A DNA stretch of 64,000 nt, taken from NCBI GenBank assembly GCA_940671915.1, contig CALNVZ010000641.1:4630482-4694481 (forward strand), written 5' to 3'. A program made the position numbers and the translations under genes. Of this stretch, positions 36,844-48,694 are shown one piece after another. Within the stretch, counting starts at the first letter, position 1. Each line of letters begins with the position of its first letter. The notes beneath the pieces are model-generated. The model was not told the origin of the DNA. It ran no database searches and was given only the letters and a program-made list of their open reading frames with translations. This DNA is from Paracentrotus lividus (lineage: Eukaryota; Echinodermata; Echinoidea; Camarodonta; Echinidae).

Positions 36844-38526
36844 CTGCAATCAGAATAAAGAGAAGAGAGAGATATGTGAGGATGGACATGGGATGAATGA
36901 GATATGACGAGGAAGGAGCATAATGTACATGTAGCTCCCAGGATAAGACCAAATCTCCATCGAGGGGGAGGGGGGCAGCCGGGGTAAAAGCAAACGTACC
37001 TAGGCACAGGCCAATTTGCCCCATAAGAAAATTCTATATTAATGTAGGGGGCCCTGTTAAAGTCTTGTTTAATCTTTCAACGAAAACAGAGTCACGGAAT
37101 CAGACTTTAAAACAGCCCTCATATGATGAAAAATGAATGTTTTACCCTCCCAGTTGTGGACTGGATAAAAAGGGGGTATAAAAAACAGATCATGCAAAAA
37201 TGTTCTTCAAGTAACATGCAACAGTTTGTAACAAAACTTCTGAACATGGCATTACATTTAGGCAAAAGATACATCCAACATATCCCGAGATCTGGAGGCA
37301 GAAAAAGTCAACAGCATCAATCTACATGTACGACTGTGCATGCAGACAGAGCTTGGTAAATTCAAAGACATCATGATGGATTGATAAACCATCCACTCCA
37401 CTATCCACAAGTAGTCTTGCAAGCCCAGACTCGAATTTGACATTTTAACAGCTTTATATACTATGTCTAGGGTGAAGACTACACTCCCCTTACCTGAGTG
37501 AATCCACCATAGTCTCCCACATTCAGACCCTGCATTCTGCACTATAAAGCGAAGATCATGGTTTTGAGCCTCAAACTCCTCCCCACCACCAATCGGCAAC
37601 CATTCCGTATATAACAGTTTTTAAGGCACACATGTGCGGCTAACCTACATGTACATGTACTTGTACATCAGTCCCATTAAGCAAAAAGGCGCAAAACTTT
37701 ACTGCTTTTTATGGCAATCAGAGTCAACAATGAATACAGAAAGAAGCTACATGTACAGCCTGGAAGGCAACTCGGCTAAAGAAGACCATCCCATTATAAC
37801 GAGTTACTTTCCATCAAACCTAGTTGAATAATTACCTCATTTTCTTGAACGATGGTAATTACAACCACTTGAATACCCATTAATAGAAATTAATTTCTGA
37901 AACAGATACGACTTCAGAAACCTTAAACACAGAAACACACAGGGTAAACGTATTTTCATGTACATGTACAAAGATTAACTGCTGCCAATTAGCCTGAGTT
38001 TGTTTGATTTCAAGATTCTAGCCCAATCAGGCCTCCCACCCCCCCCATAAAGCCTGAGATCTGAGAAACCCCGTTCCCATCAGCTTGAGTGGAGCATCTA
38101 CTTGTGGCCCCCATAGATGACAGAGATTTCCCAATAGTCAAAATGAATCACTTTTCGATCCTCAAATTGGCAAAAATTATATACATTATTTCACTCCTGC
38201 AACCTTTTAAAAAAAATCAACATTTAAACTTTACTAAAGAAAATTACAAAATGCATTGAAAAAATTGCCAATTTGCGCTGAAAAATAGTGAAACTTATTC
38301 ATTTTCTTCAGGTTACATTTAGAGATTTCAATGATTATTTTCATTTTAACTGTTCTAATACAAGAACTAATAATGTACAGTGGCATAAATAAATCCCTTT
38401 ACTAATAGTAGGTCAGTGATGTTTGCTCTTTATGTTGGTAAGTAATTTAAAATTCATTGCATTCTTGTTTCAAAGATAAAATTGGAAGGAGACACTGTCT
38501 GAAGCTTGGGACTCTTGCCCACAAAA
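36844..38526. other. Unassigned non-coding stretch
   Basis: No exon or repeat with paired ends was recognised. The region upstream of 36.8 kb on the minus strand would hold the promoter of the SH3 transcript, but no core element is convincing. Confidence 0.4.
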
Positions 38527-38734
38527 TACTGTAATTGTGGAAATATTCGCGGTACATTAATTTTCACAGATTTCGGGCGAAGATCGGCAGGCGCGAATAT
38601 ATGAACATGCATGTATTGGGTGCATTCAACTGCATGTTTACTAAAATGCAGCACAAACTCAAGAACCTGTGAACATTCTTTGAGGCTGCTCAGCGCGAAA
38701 AATTAATAGCACAAAAATAACAGCGAATACAGTA
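38527..38734. mobile_element. Miniature element with TACTGTA inverted ends
   Basis: The left end TACTGTAATTGTGGAAATAT is followed by TCGCGGTACATTAATTTTC. The right end carries the complements GAAAAATTAATAGC, AACAGCGAAT and TACAGTA. The length is 208 bp with no coding capacity. The end sequence, starting TA, would fit a Tc1/mariner-related miniature element. The single end at 21345 is a relative. Confidence 0.6.
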
Positions 38735-39132
38735 GCCTGCTTGATGAGAAATAACTAACTAATTTGGAAACTTGTGCTGATGTTACAAGGCCTACTGTTG
38801 ATCACTGCTATTTAAAGTTATAATATATCTGAAATGTACCTCTTGAAACTCTCAATACAAGGAAATTGCTCAGCCATTTGATATACTCAACATCTAATTT
38901 CATGTACATGTTATGGTTTCGTCACAAGTTTAATGTGCATTATTGTGATGAGGTTGAAACACTCAAAATCCACAGGAGCTCATGGGCATTTCAGAGTTAG
39001 GAGGAAGAAATTATATATCAACAAATAAGCACGAATTTCCCCTTGAAAGCAATTTATGCAATATTCTTCCATGGTTTTAAATTTGTTGTACTTGAAACAA
39101 GTGGATTAGTAAATTACGCGATGCGCAATATA
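38735..39132. other. Unassigned AT-rich stretch between two elements
   Basis: There is no open frame or paired repeat end in this stretch. Confidence 0.4.
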
Positions 39133-40159
39133 TGTCCCCGCCGATAATGTAAAATTCCCATTATATCACGATTAGTTGCTATCACTAAGGGCAAACGAAG
39201 AATCGAAATCGCGTAAAAAATGGTGAAGAGTAGCATTTTTTAGCCAATTAACAATATAGGTCAAAAATCAAGGTCAAAGGTCAAAATGGTCAAAAGTCAA
39301 ATTCTGTGTGAGAAGTTTTTGATCCTACCTATGCTATCACATAAAGCAAGCGGAATCGAAATCGATGAAAAATTGGTGAAGGAGTAGCATTTTGTAGCCA
39401 ATGTACAATATAAGTAAAAGTCAAGTCAAAGTCAAAGGGTCAAAAGTCAAAATTCGCGAAAATTTGTAGTCCTCACCTAGTGCTATCACATAATGCAAAC
39501 GAAATCGAAATCGGATTGAAAAAATGGCGAAGGAGTTGCATTTTTAGCAATTAACAATATAGGTCAAAAATCAAGGTCAAAGGTCAAAGGGGTCAAAAGT
39601 CAAAATTCCGCGAAGAAGTTTTGTAGTCCTCACCAGTGCTATCCATAATGCAACGGAATCGAAATCGGATGAAAAATGGCGAAGGAGTAGCATTTTTAGC
39701 AATTAACTAATATAGGTCAAAAATCAAGGTCAAAGGTCTAAAGGGTCAAAAGTCAAAATTCTGTGAAGAAGTTTTGTAGTCCTCACCTAGTGCTATCACA
39801 TAAAGCAAACAGAATCGAATCGGATGAAAAAATGCGAGGAGTAGGCATTTTGTAGCCAATTAACATATAGGTCAAAATCAAGGTCAAAGGTCAAAGGTCA
39901 AAATTCTTGAAGAATTTTGTAGCTATCACCTAGTGCTATCATATAAACAAAGGAATCGAAATCGGATGAAAATGGCGAAGGAGTAGCAAATTGAAGATTT
40001 TGGTCACATACGGACGCACGGACGGACGGACGGACGGACGGACGGACGGATGGAGGACGGAGGACGGACGGACACACACACACACATACGTACGGAGCCC
40101 GTTTCATAGTCCCCTGCTCGACTCCGTTCGGCGGGGCTCGAACTCGTTCGGCGGGGACA
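39133..40159. mobile_element. TIR element with tandem AGGTCAAAGGTCA array
   Basis: The exact 12-bp inverted ends are TGTCCCCGCCGA at 39133-39144 and TCGGCGGGGACA at 40148-40159. The interior holds at least five tandem units of about 150 bp. Each has AGGTCAAAGGTCAAA-type words, then a segment around TTTTGTAGTCCTCACCTAGT, then TGCTATCACATAA, then a GAATCGAAATCGGATGAAAA segment, then GGCGAAGGAGTAGCATTTT. A (GGAC)n run follows at 40014-40072. AGGTCA A AGGTCA is the consensus DR1 site of RXR/HNF4-type nuclear receptors. Non-coding. Confidence 0.7.
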
Positions 40160-40440
40160 AAAAAACTAAAAGATTTAAATAAACTTTACAGCATTTAAAC
40201 TCTAAAATGTACATTCCATCCATGTTTTATGCAAGATAACATTATAAATTAATCAGATCTCTACCCACAATCACATTTAATCAGTGTCATACAGGTAGCT
40301 AGTTAGGGTCAAAGTTCATTCACTTACCTACCCTATAAAAGTGGGAAACAAATATTGAAGACTTATCTTATCACAAAGTGATCAAACCTACAAATGACAC
40401 ATGTACATGTACATTGTAGTATACCAGTTATTGGGTGTCC

Positions 40441-40642
40441 GACGGGGTTGGGTGTCCGACACTCTATTTACCAGCATTTGAAAAGGTTAAAAGCAAAGTC
40501 TTTGTGTTTTTCAAGCACCAAATGGCGAGAAATATGAGGAGAACAATAATGATGTATAAGCACAATTCAACGTATTTTGGCTTAATCCAAACATTAAAAC
40601 ACATCTTCAATTTTGTTACGTGTCCGGACACCCAACCCCCAT
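40441..40642. repeat. Short inverted-repeat element, GGTTGGGTGTCCG ends
   Basis: GACGGGGTTGGGTGTCCGAC at the left is mirrored by TGTCCGGACACCCAACCCCC at the right, about 200 bp in all. The outer limits are uncertain because a second GGGTGTCCG copy lies just left, at 40433. Non-coding. Confidence 0.5.
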
Positions 40643-41760
40643 CCTACACATAATGGCACTGAAAGATTTTAATACCGGTACTACACTTACATATATACAA
40701 ACACTCGAATGAGATTATTATGAGCTGTGTCTACATGTACTTTGTTCATCAAAACTATTAAAAGACACTTCAGTTTGAGCTCACATTTCAAAGACTTTGA
40801 TAACCTTTTCCTTCTGTAGAATATTTCCTTCTAAAAATGTAATCAAAGATTCAAATGAAAACACAGCTGCATTGCGCATGGGGATATAGTCTGTGTCAAA
40901 AAATGGTACAAGTGGAAACCATTTTTTTGTAGTATGAAGATTGATTACAATTTCATAAAGCCGGAAAATCAGACTTTCTTCTTCAATTTTTTCATCACAT
41001 TTGGTGCCCTAATTTTTGAGATACGACTACATGTAGTTTTCTACAATCAAGAAAAATCCTTTTTTTGCACGCCGTCCCATGCCTTTGTGTAGGTTTCGCA
41101 TAATGGCCATGAAGTCAGCGCTCTAGAACAATAGAAGTGCGCAATTTCGATTTGTTACTCGTCGCAGAAAATTTAGCATAACTTTTGTTTTACGAAAGGA
41201 AATTATACAGAACAAAGCACAAGCACAAAATTTTTTGGCTTTAAGTTGGTACCACATACACACATTATTTGAAAATATTTCACACCTAAATTATTTTTTC
41301 TCCAACTGTACCATTTTTTTTTACACAGACTGTATAACAAATTTACGGTACATTTAACATTTTCTAATTTACTTTGTTCGTACAGAATCCACGCGCCACT
41401 GGATTTGGTTACATGGGCCTACTGGGAAAAAAAAACAAAGAACGGTTTATATAACTTAGAATGAATAATAGTATTCATAGGTGTTCCACGCTTGAGCAAA
41501 TAAAATAGCGCGATATGTTGTGGATCACAGGAAAAACCCAAATAATTATTATATTTTGTAAATAACTTTAAATGTTTTTATATTTGTAACCTTCATTGTT
41601 AGTCTTCGGACTTTTTGAAGTGAATTTTTTTAATAAAACCAAACTGAATTGGAATTGAATTGAATAATCAGACACGTGTGAAGTTGATGCTGCATCAGCT
41701 TTCTAGAGCTGAATCTTGAGAAAAAGTTTTACGACCTGACCTAGTGGTGCACGATATATA
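40643..41760. other. Unassigned non-coding stretch
   Basis: No recognised element apart from a possible retroposon tail near 41575-41670, where a CTTCGGACTTTTTGAAGTGA segment is followed by AATTGAATTGAATTGAAT-type repeats. Confidence 0.4.
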
Positions 41761-42170
41761 CCGCGTTTACAATTGAGACTCAGCTCTCGTGTCGAATCCA
41801 CGGGAAGGGTTCAACACTGCAAAGAGTGAACCTGTGATCGTGTTTATACACAACAAAAAAGGCGAGTTCAACACGGCTCCCAGATCATGACCGGAAGTAA
41901 GGGACGTCATTAATGTGTGTTGCGATGTATAGCCAAAGTCCATATCTGACCTCAAGGTCATCGACTTCGACACGGCTTTCTGTTTACACACATAAAAATT
42001 GCCGTGTCGAACCCGCCTCCCGGATCGAAACCTACGATTTTGGCGGAGCAAAAAAGGCGTGTCGAACCCGGGTCGCGGATCACACTGATCCCGTTTACAT
42101 GGCATAAAATTGCCGTGTCGAGCACGATTGCCGTGTCGAACCCGCGACCCGAGTCACAGTGTAAACGAGG
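41761..42170. mobile_element. Element built of repeated GTGTCGAACCCG words
   Basis: The ends CCGCGTTTACA (41761-41771) and TGTAAACGAGG (42160-42170) are inverted repeats. Inside, the word CGTGTCGAAC(CCG) recurs at about 42003, 42058, 42114 and 42133, with diverged or inverted forms near 41790 and 41870. Internal GTTTACA(N)CATAAAAATTGCC copies repeat the terminal motif. The nested arrangement suggests an element that grew by duplicating its own end. Open frames here follow the repeats and are not credible genes. Confidence 0.55.
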
Positions 42171-42974
42171 TAATAAAGTGCATGTTGGGATGTGGATTAG
42201 GTTTCAAGCTAACAGTGCCAAAAAACGCTCATCTAGCTCAAGTTTTCGCCCAAATTAGTGTGCTATTTGATAGAAAAAGCTTTAAAATACCCTCTGCTCG
42301 GGCTAGTTCATCAGATCAGAAATAGCATGCTATTTTTCAAGCTCGAGCTAATGCAGAGCCGCCAAATAAATTTCTCGCTTCAAGACCATATAAATGTTTA
42401 ATAAGGACAACAATATGCTTTCCTTTACTCTGTAGTCTGGTCGAGAGTTTCAGTTTCAAGTACTTGAGTAGTTAAATTATTATTTTTCAATATTAAAAAA
42501 CAAATATCATAATAAGTTGAAAACTAATCAATCATACTGGAGAATAAAAGTTGACAACATTAATTTTAAACATTAATTAACAATTTGTACTTTTTAATCA
42601 ATGCTCATCCATCTTCATTTTGAAGAGTCTTTTTTTTCTTCTTATTATTTCTAAAAAGTTTATTGTTTTCCCACTCCTTACTGTCTTACAACATGTTCTC
42701 TGTAGGCTTACATACACAAAGTGATACCTACAATACATGTACATTGTACCTTGTACGTGTACATATTAAAGGGAAAGTCTTGTGGTCATGAGATTGAATT
42801 GAACAAAAAACTATCTCTTACATGTACATGTAAGTGATTGGAACATTTTCTTTAACTTACAATTATTGAAGAATTTTTGTAGGCTGGAGTGTAGATTTTG
42901 GAATTACAATACTGATAAAGTCCAGCTTGATCATGACAATCAAATGTACAGTACTGCATACAAAAATGTTTGGC

Positions 42975-43018
42975 CTAAGAATTTCACCTTTTTTTTCTTT
43001 TTTTTTGGGGGGGGGGGT
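42975..43018 (+). repeat. T-run to G-run junction
   Basis: Two T runs separated by C lead directly into ten G at about 43009-43018. This is the same motif as at 19597 and 31312. The complementary form, a C-run followed by GG and an A-run, is at about 44250-44275. Confidence 0.8.
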
Positions 43019-44963
43019 TATAGATTTTTATATATTCCTGATTTGAAAATGTCTGAAAGCTCAATTTGTCTCACCTTTCCAACAACATACCTAATTTCCC
43101 TTTAATGTATAAACATAGAGAGTGCACTACATGTAGGAAAGCTCTGATTGTGCAATATGCCCTAGCTTAGTGAAGGCGGTCTAGTCAAACAATAGAACTA
43201 TTTACCACAGCCAAACAATCATGACACGCCTATCCCTACAATATACTTATTTTAGCAAATTACGCATCATACTACATGTATTAGCCTGTGGGATACATGT
43301 ACATGTATATCATTGGTTTTGGTGTTTAAGACCCATTTATCTGCCTCGAGTTGAAATGAATCCATTGAGAAAAAAGGAAGTTGAATGGAAAATTGAAGCA
43401 AAAGAGCAATGAATAAATTATAAAAACTGACACAAAAGTAATCTGAACAATAACCACACAATAATGTTCAATGATATATCTTTCTTTTATTGGCAAAATA
43501 AGAGCGATCGCTCAGACAATCAGTGATCAGTGATATATGTAGATTATGGAGAGCCGTGGTCTCGTAATGGGGAAATCCCTAGTTTTGCATACTGTACCAA
43601 GTTGATGCGCAATTGCCCTTTGGTTAATCCTGGGCTCTACAGAGAAAAAAAAAAAAACTTGCCTGACACTTCACTCGACCAGGGATGGAGGATGAGGGCC
43701 AGTGCGCAAACTATTTGTAAAGTATAGCACGCACTAGAATAGCTTGCGCACTGGCACAAATACCCGCATTTCCAGCACGGGCCACAAAGAGTTCACAAAG
43801 TGGCTGGAATCTATTGCCTAAACTATTTGTAAACTAGTTGGGCCAAAATTCATGCAAAGGGCCTGAGCATTAGAATGAATCCATTGTTCTGAAGAAGAAA
43901 ACATTATTTGCTTGAAAGTTTCCAGGCATAAAATCTTGATAGTTGTCGGCCTTGAGAATGTGTAATTTGGGAGCACATAAAATAATCTGTTCAGACATTA
44001 TACACACTCAATTGTTGTTACATGTTAGCGTAAATAAACATTTTCGGGTCTTATATTGTGTAACAATTCAAAGAACCAATACATGTCATGTACATGTATA
44101 CTGTACAATTCACAATTCATTGAATGATTCATTCAATCTATAAAAAATTGTCACAGCCAAAATGACTTCTATTTCTAATTCATTTATAATCATTCACAGT
44201 GATGAAACTTTTTGGCATTATTTTTAGGCTAGATACATGTAGAAATTCTTCCCCCCCCCCCCCCCGGAAAAAAAAAATCAGATTCTATACCCAGTGAACG
44301 TGAAATATTTTGTAAACAACGATGACATACCACACAACACTCAACAAATGTCATCCCATTCTAGTTTCTTCATAAAATTTTCTCTGAATAGAAGAGAAAA
44401 TAATTCCTAATACCAGTGATAGCCTTCGATCCCCTGTTCCTTTTGCATGGCCTCACAAAATACAATAGAATATGAAGTTTAACTGCAATGCAGTATTAAT
44501 GAACCGTATCATGACCAAATATGTATGACTTGTGTGAATAAAGGTATTATACTCTACAACACACTTCCATATCTGTAAATCCTAAAATATGCATACCATT
44601 CTATTCATACAATGTATTCTACAGTGCACTTTTTCAGTTTGTACGCCTACAATTGTACGAGTCTACAATACACTTTATACATGTACATGAGGTATGTACA
44701 GTATACGGATTGGAATTTAGACTTCATACAAAATCCATCAAAGAGTTACATTCCATTACACTTTAAACATACATGTTAAACTATGTAGTACAAGTGAAAT
44801 GAAATCTGATATTGTCATATTTATGCAGCATACTCTTGATTTTTTTTCTAATAGGGAGTCAAACTCGGCAGAGTCATTTAGCAGATTTTCTGTATTAGAT
44901 AATTGCAAAAAATATTGTTAAATGTACACCGCAGACTCTACACAAAGCTACATGTAAATGCAC
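43019..44963. other. Unassigned non-coding stretch
   Basis: AT-rich sequence with ACATGTAC words and the C-run to A-run tract at about 44250-44275. No exons or RNA genes were recognised. Confidence 0.4.
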
Positions 44964-45126
44964 ACAGTGGCGGATCCAGGCAGGGAGGCAGGGGACGCAC
45001 GCCCCCTCCGTAATTTGAAAACAACTCATTGACTGTATGTATGTTAAAAATTGGAAAACTTTGGTAGCTCACCCCTTTATCCAGCTTGGCGTCCCCTCCA
45101 TTTTCAAATCCTGGATCCGCCACTGT
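44964..45126. mobile_element. Miniature element with CACAGTGGCGGATCCAGG ends
   Basis: Exact 18-bp inverted ends bound a 163-bp element: CACAGTGGCGGATCCAGG on the left and CCTGGATCCGCCACTGTG on the right. Ends of the form CAGTGGCGGATC are shared by hAT-type miniature elements in many animals. Diverged forms of the same end are at about 54548 (CGATCCGCCATTGTA) and about 62780. Non-coding. Confidence 0.7.
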
Positions 45127-45499
45127 GCAAATGAGTATAGTTCTAGCTTGGCTTTTAAGAGGCTACATTCAATTAATAAATCATCATTCTTTTCTTAAAT
45201 AATTTCTTCTCGTTCCCTTGTCCCCTTCAACTATTTCCCTTCATTTTCTGCACAGCAGCCTCCGACAAAAACACTACATGGAAATGCGCCCTGTTAAATA
45301 AAGTACTACCAAGCAATCCATCTCAAGAAATTCCATTCAATTAAATACTAATGTCTATCCGTACGACTATGAGGGCACATTGACGTATAGATAATAGGAA
45401 AATAAAGGATCAGGTTCATGCATGTCTCCCATCGCTGGCAATGATGCACGTGCTAGACTATATCATTCAATAATGTCTGTCACAGCTACAGTCATTGTT

Positions 45500-46020
45500 C
45501 TTGGTCTACAACCAATTTGATAATGGTCCAGATGTCTTTCCATTCTCGCTAATAACCAGTTCACAGCTGTAAGCATTTGGTCTAACGCACTAGTCCATTG
45601 ATCATTCTTGTCTATTCACCATTGACATATAATGTATACATTTTTGTAGGCTGTAGATGTATTACGCAGCCTATTTTGCAAATTAGCACTTGGGTCTACA
45701 CAGAGCTCAGTCTATGTTTTAATACAAAATGGGAAGAGTAGACGAAGAGTCAATTAGACTACCCATAAATTAAATTCTCCCTACCGATTATTGGGCCAAA
45801 CAGCAACTAGACCAAATTGAATATAAGACCAATGGACACTGCTAGTAACCGACGGAAAAAAGTCTACCATTCCGCTTTTACAGAAATAGAGACAATGCAT
45901 TTTGATTATTGGGCGCTCCTGATTAGCTACTGGTAGTATCGCGAGGAGCTTCCGCTCCCGGTTGCGATGACTGAAGTGCGTTGAGCCGTAAACTGAACAA
46001 CGCGATTCAGCTGTTCCGAT
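45500..46020. repeat. Sequence with an inverted, indel-rich copy at 58.3 kb
   Basis: The complement of this stretch can be followed word by word at about 58320-59000. CGGTTGCGATGACTG at 45959-45973 is exactly complemented at 58390-58404. The complement of AACTAGACCAAATTG and of AGACCAATGGACAC is found in order nearby. This copy is the cleaner one. No exon was recognised; the open frame at 45927-46187 (minus) begins with GTG and has no recognised product. Confidence 0.6.
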
Positions 46021-47305
46021 AAAAGACGCTTTGTCGTGCGCGCTGTCAATTCATAACCATAATTGGACAACTTTGGCGAAGAAAGACTGCAAGACGCGAC
46101 TTCAAAAACGGTTGGAGCGTAGACCACTCTTCCAATATTTTTTAGAATAAAGAAGAGAAATATAAAAAGGAACTTCAACGAATCCACTGTCGGACGTAGC
46201 CCAATATTTCAAAACGATAAAGAAATGAGGACTTACAAAAAAATAAATGAAATCTAAATTTTTACGTGACTATTGTTTCATTGGAAGGCAATGGTAGTGT
46301 ATTTCATATGCTAATTCGTGATCATTCGAGCGTCATGCATAAATTACTAAATTATGGAGGAACTTTTCTCCGTGAGTACTAGCACTAGTATCCTTGTAGT
46401 TTGTACATATTGATAGACACATAGAGTTACAGTAACAACCGATGGCAAATTTAAAACAACCAATGTTCTGAGTTGTTCACACTGAGACTTTCATACAAGA
46501 AGTTTATGCAACAACGATCCAAATTGATTATAAATATTGAGATATATATACAAGTAATTGACCCTTAATTACTCCTTATTATGTTGCAGGGCAGGGCCTG
46601 TTTCACAAAAAGGTTTTTAAAGGATTTTTACTAGACCCATTGTGGCCTATACGGTAAGCCTGCTGTGTGTTCAGTTTTATCCACTTAGGGACTGAAACTC
46701 AATAGATCAGGATTTTTTTTTTAATAGAGACCGTCCCTCCATTTTTTATTATTTTTTCCCTCTATGTCACTCATTATTGCTAATGAATTAACCAAAATAA
46801 TTAATAAAGTGATAACCCCTGTACTGCGGTAAGAGGGGAAGTCCACCTCGAGGATAAGCTGGTTTCAATTTAACTACAGTAAGAGAAACATCAAGGAAGG
46901 TGTGGAGAACATTCATTGGTAATTAAGTACCGGTATGAAAGTTTTTAATTTGTGATGTCATTTGCAAGCTGCTCATAAATTCCATCAATTGCCCTAGTTT
47001 CTGTTTTCATGATTTTTTATGAAGAAGATCCATTTCACAACTTACAGGTAGGTGAGTATCTAAACACAGTCCAATTTACAGATAAGGTAATTTATACAAG
47101 TTCTTCTCGAAAAATGGCAATTCATGGACAAAACAGATTTATGGTATGTGAGAGCAGCTCGCAACTTTAAGTAAAGCTATCGAAATTAATAACTTTGTAA
47201 TGTTATCTTTTAACATATATTTCATTCAGACAATAATGTGTTTCTCTTTGTTGTTCTACTTTTGGACTTCGGTGTTTCCCTCCCCTTTAAAATATTCTGA
47301 CAGAG
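46021..47305. other. Unassigned non-coding stretch
   Basis: No exon was recognised. CCTGTTTCACAAAAAGG at about 46597 resembles the end of a common miniature element type, but the second end was not found. Confidence 0.35.
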
Positions 47306-47419
47306 CCAGTGGAAATGTAGACTACGATTCACTCACTACATGTCAGTGCCATCCTGACTTATGCATACATACACCAACAAATCATGTCATGAGTGAATCG
47401 TAGTCCACATTTCCATTGG
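47306..47419. mobile_element. 114-bp palindromic miniature element
   Basis: CCAGTGGAAATGTAGACTAC and GATTCACTCA at the left are mirrored at the right by TGAGTGAATCGTAGTCCACA and TTTCCATTGG, about 28 of 30 paired positions. The small size with long ends is typical of miniature inverted-repeat elements. Non-coding. Confidence 0.65.
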
Positions 47420-48667
47420 CTATCAAATAAAAATAGAAATGGGAGTTGGGGATGTCAACGTTTGCACAACATTTATAGCAAAAGGAAAAGAGGTCATCTA
47501 TTATCAATATACGAACTAGTGAGGGTCAAGATTTTTAAATTTACCAACAAATCTTCCATGTCAATCTTATTGTTGATTTGCTGACAGCAGACACCCCCCC
47601 CCCCCTAGCGACGCCCATCTACATGTACTGATACATGTGCAGGCGGCATGTAATTCAAAGCCAAGTGCAGTGAGAATTCAATCAAATGTTACAAGAGCCG
47701 AGATTTTGTATCGAAGCCCTAATCTCTTTTTTTTTTTTTCATTTTTTTTTTTTTTCAAACGAGACCCTACAATGTGTTTCATTGTATCAATTCGAAAACA
47801 TAATCTTTCGAGTTTTGACTTTTGGATGATCATGACGGCAACATCGAGCAAGCTCCACCACCTAAATCAAATATTTAGGGCCTATCTGGGCATCTGTAAT
47901 AGATCTACCTTTGATCTAGCCCCGGGACGCAGCCACAAAGTGGCGGCGTCCTGAAGTAAACATATACATCTGGCCCAAGCTCACCGTCTTCCCCAATAAA
48001 ACGATGAAATTCAACCCCCAAAAAATGTTTATAACAAATGATACACATACATGCAATGCCACTTACCTAAGCATACCAACCGGAATATGGTGAATAAAAA
48101 TAAACGTGAATAGCTCCAAGAATAAGAAGATTTTGGGGGGGTTTTCGTCAGTATCGTAAATTTGTACGATTCGCCATATTTATAAAGCTGGAATAAAAGG
48201 GGACCCTGGATTAGCCTTAATCAAGACGTTCTTTTTGTATAGTTTGTAAGTTTCGTTACGAAAAATAGGCTGATGAAGGAAAAATGGGCTCAAAAACTAA
48301 AATAACAAATAATTCATGACTACTAATGTAAGTAATCTCTTTTGTTTTGGTTAATTACCATGTAATGGAATAAAAATAAAATTGTGATTGTAATGACTTG
48401 TCTAAAGACTAATCATGGCAATATCCATGACGCACGCGTATTACAAAGACAAACCTATGATCACGAATTGTTCTACTCGAGAAGTTTGGAAATTTTGACC
48501 CCCAAATTACATATAAGAAGATTCACCAACAAAGACGATAGTTTTCCGGAGCGATTCGTAAGTATATATTGCAATAATATAAAGCTGTTTTTATAACTAG
48601 AAGTAAAGTATCGTCCGGAAATTTATGTAAATTCGAAGTATTCGATAAGTAAGTATTCGATAAAGCG
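47420..48667. other. Unassigned stretch with a GC-rich hairpin
   Basis: Mostly featureless. A hairpin with a 12-bp stem (one mismatch), GGACGCAGCCAC and GTGGCGGCGTCC around AAA, lies at 47926-47952. A C-run is at 47594-47605 and T-runs are at 47730-47756. Confidence 0.4.
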
Positions 48668-48694
48668 TAGCCCGCACACTTCGTGTGCGGGCTA
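48668..48694. repeat. Perfect 12-bp hairpin
   Basis: TAGCCCGCACAC and GTGTGCGGGCTA pair perfectly around the loop TTC. It is GC-rich in an AT-rich setting and is not followed by a T run, so a terminator role is not suggested. It belongs with the other compact palindromes at 13876-13891, 35035-35054 and 47926-47952. Confidence 0.8.

Noticed and set aside
39133..40159. CRISPR-like array
   Set aside because: Units of about 150 bp have no unique spacers and vary throughout, and the DNA is eukaryotic; this is a tandem repeat inside a transposon-like element.
39898..40182. Open frames across the GGAC repeat
   Set aside because: Periodic Arg-Thr-Asp-Gly and Arg-Pro-Ser-Val peptides are products of the tetranucleotide repeat on either strand.
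45927..46187. 86-residue minus-strand frame
   Set aside because: It begins with GTG rather than ATG, shows no splice signals, and resembles no known protein.
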